Assembly (NCBI RefSeq): GCF_020091405.1 | Contig: NZ_CP081903.1 | Span: 3,782,501-3,846,500 of the forward strand | From: Bacteroides cellulosilyticus | GTDB taxonomy: Bacteria; Bacteroidota; Bacteroidia; Bacteroidales; Bacteroidaceae | Length of the DNA: 64,000 nucleotides | Direction: 5' to 3' | In this document: positions 59,386 through 64,000 of the stretch, piece after piece | Position numbering within the stretch: the first letter of the stretch is position 1 | Layout of the letters: each line of letters starts with the position of its first letter | The notes under the pieces: model-generated | Told to the model about the DNA's origin: nothing | The model's input: only the letters and a program-made list of their open reading frames with translations | Databases searched by the model: none | Position numbers and translations under genes: made by a program

Positions 59386-60990
59386 ATGACCAAAAGCAAG
59401 GAAAGTTTAAGTGTATTTCTACTTCAGTTTTTAGAACGGTTGAATGGCCATGAATCTATTGAAAGGAAAATCACGAAGTCGTTGATAGACATTTGTAATT
59501 ACTATGGATTCAAGAAAGGGTTTGTTTATCAAACGGATGGCTTCCGCTATTTCTTTTTGAAGGAAACCATCGGAAATGAAGGTGGCACCCTGAGGTCTCG
59601 TTTTGAAATGGGAGAGATGACCACACAACATTCTGATCGTATAGAGGCTGGAAAGAAACCCTTTTATACACGTAAGGGTGGGAATATATCTTTGTCCGAT
59701 ATGGATATTCTGGATTTTTATGGAGTGGATTCTTTGCTAATCAGGCAATTCGAAGATTCCGAAGGCAAGATTATCGGATTTATCGGGTTTGCGGATAGGG
59801 AAGAAGCCTCGATACCTTTCGCCGAAGACGAGCTCCAGATGATTCATCTGATATTGGGCTCGCTCTCCAAGGAAATAGCGGTCAGGGAATATAAGGAAAG
59901 AGAAGTGCGGGCAAGCAACACGCTGGGTAGCATTATGAACAATATGGGAGTGGACATTTATGTGAACTCTTTCGATTCTCATGATATGCTATATGCCAAT
60001 GCGTCTATGGCCGCCCCGTATGGCGGCATCAGGCATTTTGAGGGGAAGAAGTGCTGGCAAGCGCTCTACACCGATAAAACGGGCGAGTGTGAGTTCTGCC
60101 CTAAAAGGCACTTGATTGATGAAAACGGCCAGCCCACCAGGGTTTACTCCTGGGACTATCAACGCCCGTTCGACAAATGCTGGTTTCGCGTGTTCAGTGC
60201 CGCATTCCCCTGGATAGACGGACAGATGGCGCACGTCATCACCAGTGTCGACATCGACCATCAGAAAAAGATAGAAGAAGAATTAAGGATAGCCAAGGAG
60301 AAGGCGGAGAATCTGGACCGCCTGAAGTCGGCTTTCCTGGCCAATATGAGTCATGAAATCCGTACTCCGTTGAATGCGATTGTTGGTTTTGCAAGTATGC
60401 TCGTTGAGGAAGATGACAAGAAAGAACGTCAGGGGTATATTGAAATCATGCAGGAGAACACAGAGTTGCTCTTGCAATTGATATCCGATATTCTGGATTT
60501 GTCGAAGATAGAGGCGGGGACGCTCGACTTCAATATGGGGTATCTGAACATCAAAGACTTTTGTGAAGACATACTTCGCGGTTATGAAATCAAGGAAGAT
60601 AAGCCCGTGCCCGTATTGCTGGCTTCTAATTTGCCCGATTATCGTATTTATACAGATAAGAAGCGTTTGATGCAGGTTGTCACTAACTTTATCAATAACG
60701 CCCTTAAGTTTACGAGCGAAGGGCAAATCACTCTTGAGTATCACTTTAAGGAGGATACCAATGAGATAGAATTCTCCGTAACAGATACGGGTATTGGTAT
60801 TGCTCCGGATGCGGTGGGGCAGGTGTTCGACCGCTTTGTGAAACTTAATACTTTTTCCAAAGGCACCGGTCTGGGATTATCCATCTGCCGGAGTATTATC
60901 GAGCATCTTGGCGGCACTATCGGGCTTGAGTCTGAGGTAGGCGTCGGTAGCCGTTTCTGGTTTACGCATCCTTGTGCCGAGTCGGCATAA
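59386..60990 (+). CDS. Sensor histidine kinase with GAF-like and PAS domains
   Basis: This 534-residue protein is predicted cytosolic. A GAF-like sensor (residues about 20-170, YGFKKGFVYQTDGFRYFFLK) is followed by a PAS-like segment with Cys (GKKCWQALYTDKTGECEFCP), then HisKA NMSHEIRTPLNAIVGFASML (His near residue 325) and HATPase NNALKFTSEG, DTGIGIAPDAVGQVF and GTGLGLSICRS. The Cys cluster GECEFCP could bind metal or sense redox. No cognate response regulator is adjacent. Confidence 0.9.
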   Translation: MTKSKESLSVFLLQFLERLNGHESIERKITKSLIDICNYYGFKKGFVYQTDGFRYFFLKETIGNEGGTLRSRFEMGEMTTQHSDRIEAGKKPFYTRKGGNISLSDMDILDFYGVDSLLIRQFEDSEGKIIGFIGFADREEASIPFAEDELQMIHLILGSLSKEIAVREYKEREVRASNTLGSIMNNMGVDIYVNSFDSHDMLYANASMAAPYGGIRHFEGKKCWQALYTDKTGECEFCPKRHLIDENGQPTRVYSWDYQRPFDKCWFRVFSAAFPWIDGQMAHVITSVDIDHQKKIEEELRIAKEKAENLDRLKSAFLANMSHEIRTPLNAIVGFASMLVEEDDKKERQGYIEIMQENTELLLQLISDILDLSKIEAGTLDFNMGYLNIKDFCEDILRGYEIKEDKPVPVLLASNLPDYRIYTDKKRLMQVVTNFINNALKFTSEGQITLEYHFKEDTNEIEFSVTDTGIGIAPDAVGQVFDRFVKLNTFSKGTGLGLSICRSIIEHLGGTIGLESEVGVGSRFWFTHPCAESA

Positions 60991-61029
60991 TCAAAGCTAT
61001 TATTCATGAACTAAAAAATTAGTAGACCA

Positions 61030-61887
61030 ATGAAGAACAAAACATGGAGATATTGGGTTGTTGCATCAATTGTATTGTTGCTGGTAGGTTGTGGCGGCGG
61101 TGCAAAGAAACAAACTAATGAGGAAGTAAGTATGGATAGTACAACTATGGCATGTGACGGTTTGAAAACCTTACAACTGGATGGAGTGAAGGTCACCTGG
61201 ATACAGGATAATGCAAAAGAGCGTCTTATGGAGAGGACGCTTTTCGCCGATGCCAGTGATGAGCTGATAGATAGCTTGAAGTTGGCGGATGGGATACCTT
61301 CGTCCATGAGCACTTTTCTGGTAGAAACGGATGGTGTCCGGATTTTGTTTGATACGGGAATGGGAGCGCCGGATAGCCGTCTATTGTCGGGGTTGGCCTC
61401 TTTGGGAGTAACCCCCGCTGATATCAAGTATCTGTATCTCACTCACTTCCACGGTGACCACATCGGAGGGATGATGAAGGGAGATAGCATTGTCTTCCCT
61501 AATGCCGAGGTGTATGCATCGAAAGTGGAGTATGATGCCTGGCTCAAGATGCCTTCCGATAGGAATGCGCAAGTGGTGAAGACCATGAACGCTTATAAGG
61601 ATCGTTTACACTTGTTTGAATTTGGTGAAACCTTGCCGGGGAATGTGGTTACCATGAATGCGGAAGGGCACACTCCCGGCCATACGGTGTACCAGGCGGG
61701 CAAGCTATTGGTGATAGCCGATTTGATTCACGGAGCCGCCCTTCAATTGGAACATCCCGAAATCTGTGCTGCGTATGATATGGATAAGGATGCGGCGGTG
61801 AAGTCACGTAAACACTTCCTCTGGTATGCCAAGGAAAATGGATTGACAATGGCGGGAATGCATTTGCCGCCTCCGGGGTTTAAATAG
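61030..61887 (+). CDS. MBL-fold metallo-hydrolase lipoprotein
   Basis: This 285-residue protein has a lipoprotein signal (LLVGCGGGAKK). The MBL set is FDTGMGAP, the zinc motif LTHFHGDHIGGMM, GHTPGHTVYQAGKLLVIADL and a final MHLPPPGF. This matches a Bacteroides family of exported beta-lactamase-fold hydrolases of unknown substrate. The last 8 bases overlap the convergent small gene. Confidence 0.9.
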   Translation: MKNKTWRYWVVASIVLLLVGCGGGAKKQTNEEVSMDSTTMACDGLKTLQLDGVKVTWIQDNAKERLMERTLFADASDELIDSLKLADGIPSSMSTFLVETDGVRILFDTGMGAPDSRLLSGLASLGVTPADIKYLYLTHFHGDHIGGMMKGDSIVFPNAEVYASKVEYDAWLKMPSDRNAQVVKTMNAYKDRLHLFEFGETLPGNVVTMNAEGHTPGHTVYQAGKLLVIADLIHGAALQLEHPEICAAYDMDKDAAVKSRKHFLWYAKENGLTMAGMHLPPPGFK

Positions 61888-62059
61888 TACTTTCCGGATG
61901 GGATATGATAGGGGGTGTTTCTTCACTCCCTTTTGACTTTTCCTCCGTTTTCGGGCGCTTGGCAGGGGAGGGCTTCTTCCCGTATTTGCGTTCTTTTTCC
62001 CAAGCGGCTTTTCTTGCTTCGTATGCTTCGTATTGCTTTTCTAAATAGTTGTCGGCCAT
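61880..62059 (-). CDS. Small charged hypothetical protein
   Basis: This 59-residue protein reads MADNYLEKQYEAYEARKAAW then EKERKYGKKPSPAKR. Its opening resembles a small conserved Bacteroides protein sometimes mis-annotated as a dehydrogenase fragment. It is helical, then basic and Pro-rich, with no membrane segment. It overlaps the convergent MBL gene end by 8 bases. It lies 27 bases downstream of the glycine-zipper lipoprotein gene and may be its co-transcribed partner. Confidence 0.62.
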   Translation of the reverse strand: MADNYLEKQYEAYEARKAAWEKERKYGKKPSPAKRPKTEEKSKGSEETPPIISHPESTI

Positions 62060-62086
62060 GATTTTATTGTTTTAATTAGAGATTGT

Positions 62087-62779
62087 TCATCGTTGGGTGG
62101 GCAATGAAAACTCTTGCCAGTCATATTCCTCTCCGTTCTCGTCGGCTACGGCAATGCGGAAGATGACTTCTCCCGTCTTTATCCGTTCTCCGGCGCTGAT
62201 GTTGGCGGTGTATTTCACGCCTTCGCGGGGAGCGATTTGTTCTATCATGACGGATGGCGAGATATAGATGTGCTTCATGCCCGTGACTTCCGCCACTACC
62301 GGCACCACGTTGAAGGCGGTCCTGTTTCCCTCGTTCATAATTTCGAAGACGACTTTGCAATTCTCACCCGCATTGATTACGTGGTCGCGGCTATCGTCAA
62401 TGAAACGTATATTGCGTATCTTCAGGTTGTTGATGGCGGAGGGGCGCGCTTCCGGTCGGGAATTATAGGTGGGCTGGGTTCTCTCTACCCGGTAGCTGTA
62501 TTCTTCCGTTTGTTTGGGGGCGGTGGCGGCATTGGCAATGGCGGCTCCGGCAATGGTTCCCACAATAGTGCCGATGGCAGAACCACGGTAACCTCCTCTC
62601 CATCCTCGGTTGTTCTCGCCTATCAGCCCGCCGATGGCGCCTCCTACATTGCCTCCGATGGCGGCTCCCGCCAATACGGCGCCCGGGTCACCCGCCGCCA
62701 TGCGGTTGGTGCTACATCCGCTACACAATATGGCTAATGCCAATATCCCTATAAAATGCATGCTAATCAGTTTCTTCAT
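62087..62779 (-). CDS. Lipoprotein with glycine-zipper segment
   Basis: This 230-residue protein has a lipobox (LCSGCSTNRM). Two Gly-rich helical segments follow (AAIGGNVGGAIGGLIGENNR and GSAIGTIVGTIAGAAIANAA), the glycine-zipper pattern of outer-membrane lipoproteins such as SlyB/17-kDa type. The C-terminal 110 residues form an Ig-like beta domain (NAGENCKVVFEIMNEGNRTA). It probably sits in the outer membrane. Nothing in the neighbourhood identifies its partner. Confidence 0.85.
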   Translation of the reverse strand: MKKLISMHFIGILALAILCSGCSTNRMAAGDPGAVLAGAAIGGNVGGAIGGLIGENNRGWRGGYRGSAIGTIVGTIAGAAIANAATAPKQTEEYSYRVERTQPTYNSRPEARPSAINNLKIRNIRFIDDSRDHVINAGENCKVVFEIMNEGNRTAFNVVPVVAEVTGMKHIYISPSVMIEQIAPREGVKYTANISAGERIKTGEVIFRIAVADENGEEYDWQEFSLPTQR

Positions 62780-62924
62780 ATCAAAATCCTATTTAGTATG
62801 TATATGCGCATTAGAACTCTGTAAAGGTATGGATAAAATTTTGTTTGCTGAAGTGCGGCTTCTGTTTTTATTGTTCACTTTGGCTGGAAAAGGTGGTTTT
62901 ATTGAACAAAAGTTCTTTAGAATA

Positions 62925-62955
62925 TTGTGGGATTGAAGGATATAGTCTATTTTTG
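62925..62955 (+). promoter_or_regulatory. Promoter of the 62978 gene
   Basis: TTG (62925-62927) is followed after 20 bases by TATTTTTG (62948-62955), a full -33/-7 match 23 bases before the ATG, with AAGGAC as a Shine-Dalgarno-like stretch. Confidence 0.72.
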
Positions 62956-62977
62956 CGGGAAATAAAAAGTAAGGACT

Positions 62978-64000
62978 ATGAGTACTTTTCGTTCCATAGA
63001 AGAATTAGTGAAGAGCCTTGAACGCGAGAAAGAACTACTGAAAGAAATGTTTGCCAAGCGAAAGTCGCTTTCGTTTCGTTATGATTATGCGCTTGAGATG
63101 ACAGAGTATAAAGAAGAGCGTATCCGTTATCTGATCGACTACGGTGTAATACGTGACACGGGTGACTTTCTTGAAATGGAAGATCTCTATCTGAAGTTCT
63201 TTGAAGACGTGTTGGAAGTGAATGAAGAAATCAACGTGTCTTTTGTACAGGACTATCTTACCCGCCTCAATGAAAATATAGATTATTACCTGAAAGAAAG
63301 TAATGAAAAGCGCAAGTATAATTATCAACGCGAAGTTAAACGCTGCCTGAAAAACATTGCCCTTACCACTGTCCGTAATGTAATGGACCTGAAAAGGAAC
63401 ATGGATAATACTTATAAGAATGAACCCAACTACCAAATAAAAAAGGCGAAGTTAATAAGACTAAGCGAAAAGCTTAAGAACATCTCTTTGCTGATAACTA
63501 AAAGTGAGGAGCTGATTGATAACCAGCAACCGGTCTTTTTCCGCGTAGCCATGGATGTGCAAATGCGGAATGTGGTGAGCGACGTCAAGCTGCAATTGAA
63601 CGATTCTTATCATAATCTGCTTGAAATTCACCGGCAGATTGTCCATTACCTGAACCTGATAGACTATCAGAACCGTATCTTTGAAAAGATAAGGAAACTG
63701 AAGTATCTGAAAGACCAGTTCCTGTTGGAAGAGAACACGACTATCCGGCAAGTTGTTTCGCAACGTCATCCGTTATGGATGGAACCTCAGACGAACTACC
63801 GCATAAAATTGTCGATAGATTATCTGCGAACTTCGGATGAGGCTTTTCAAGCCGTCAGGAAGTTGGCAGCACAGCAAAAGAACAGGAAGCATGGTCCGAA
63901 AAATCTGGCTGAAGCTATTCCTGAAGGGTATTTGGATAATCAGTCGCAACAGATTGACGCGATAAACCTGCGGGAAGTGTACAACGCTTTTATGGCCTCC
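62978..64000 (+). CDS. Large helical protein, 5' part; possible condensin-type kleisin
   Basis: The open frame begins MSTFRSIEELVKSLEREKEL and continues 341 codons to the edge of the window. An N-terminal winged-helix-like segment (EERIRYLIDYGVIRDTGDFL) is followed by long helices with coiled-coil character (KRKYNYQREVKRCLKNIALT). I do not recognise it firmly. The layout resembles MksF/JetA-type kleisins of condensin-like plasmid-defence complexes, where it would be the first gene and followed by a small winged-helix protein and an SMC-like ATPase. The downstream genes are outside the window, so this is a hypothesis. Confidence 0.7.
   Translation, partial: MSTFRSIEELVKSLEREKELLKEMFAKRKSLSFRYDYALEMTEYKEERIRYLIDYGVIRDTGDFLEMEDLYLKFFEDVLEVNEEINVSFVQDYLTRLNENIDYYLKESNEKRKYNYQREVKRCLKNIALTTVRNVMDLKRNMDNTYKNEPNYQIKKAKLIRLSEKLKNISLLITKSEELIDNQQPVFFRVAMDVQMRNVVSDVKLQLNDSYHNLLEIHRQIVHYLNLIDYQNRIFEKIRKLKYLKDQFLLEENTTIRQVVSQRHPLWMEPQTNYRIKLSIDYLRTSDEAFQAVRKLAAQQKNRKHGPKNLAEAIPEGYLDNQSQQIDAINLREVYNAFMAS

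Overview
The window looks like chromosome of a gut Bacteroides or close relative. Promoters carry the Bacteroidetes -7 box TAnnTTTG, several with TTG about 20 bases upstream. The gene families are typical of that group: fimbrillins with DUF3575 and DUF5119 partners, an HU-HIG protein, a 57-residue histone H1-like protein, a TPR/AraC-type regulator, GH28, a KamA-like radical SAM protein and DUF3871. Species cannot be fixed from the sequence alone.

Layout. 1-11.7 kb is ordinary core: a nucleosidase fragment, DUF454, phosphodiester glycosidase, queD-queE, a phosphoesterase, tRNA-Trp, a uracil-DNA glycosylase relative, a KamA-like enzyme, an alanine:cation symporter, an AlbA_2 protein, the histone-like protein and a YoeB-type toxin-antitoxin pair. 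11,930-23,155 is an AT-rich integrative element of about 11.2 kb. It was inserted by its own large serine recombinase into a radical SAM DNA-repair gene. Both att sites can be read and attP reconstructs as a symmetric 40-bp site. The element carries a two-HTH protein behind 23-bp-spaced iteron-like repeats, DUF3871, a catalytic-domain-only tyrosine recombinase, an attenuator-like leader, and three exported cargo proteins ending in a leucine-rich-repeat lipoprotein.

23-31.5 kb returns to core: the 3' part of the split gene and its partner, MgtC, a lytic transglycosylase, two SDRs, YjbQ, a potassium channel, and a GDSL-SDR-MaoC set. 31,610-32,935 is a complete IS110-family element. Its ends, CT core and bridge RNA can all be read, and the RNA's target and donor guides match the observed flanks and element ends. 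33-36.4 kb is a run of minus-strand genes (NO-inducible YgbA, GrpB, zinc ribbon, YoaP-type GNAT with AraC/GyrI regulator, GNAT). 36.7-44.8 kb is a GC-rich fimbrial locus: TPR/AraC regulator, small membrane protein, DUF3575, DUF5119 and three fimbrillin-like lipoproteins. 44.9-48.4 kb is accessory: a phosphoesterase with an unusual N-terminal domain, HU-HIG, an ATPase remnant and a VapBC-type pair. 48.4-64 kb is core metabolism, repair and signalling, ending inside a helical protein that may be a condensin-like kleisin.

Two kinds of intergenic repeat recur. The first is tandem arrays with exactly 22-bp period and different sequence at each of four sites (9.75, 25.9, 36.5 and 46.5 kb). The second is long palindromes whose arms are short degenerate tandem repeats; two with unrelated arms share a core. 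The IS110 element sits inside one of these palindromes.
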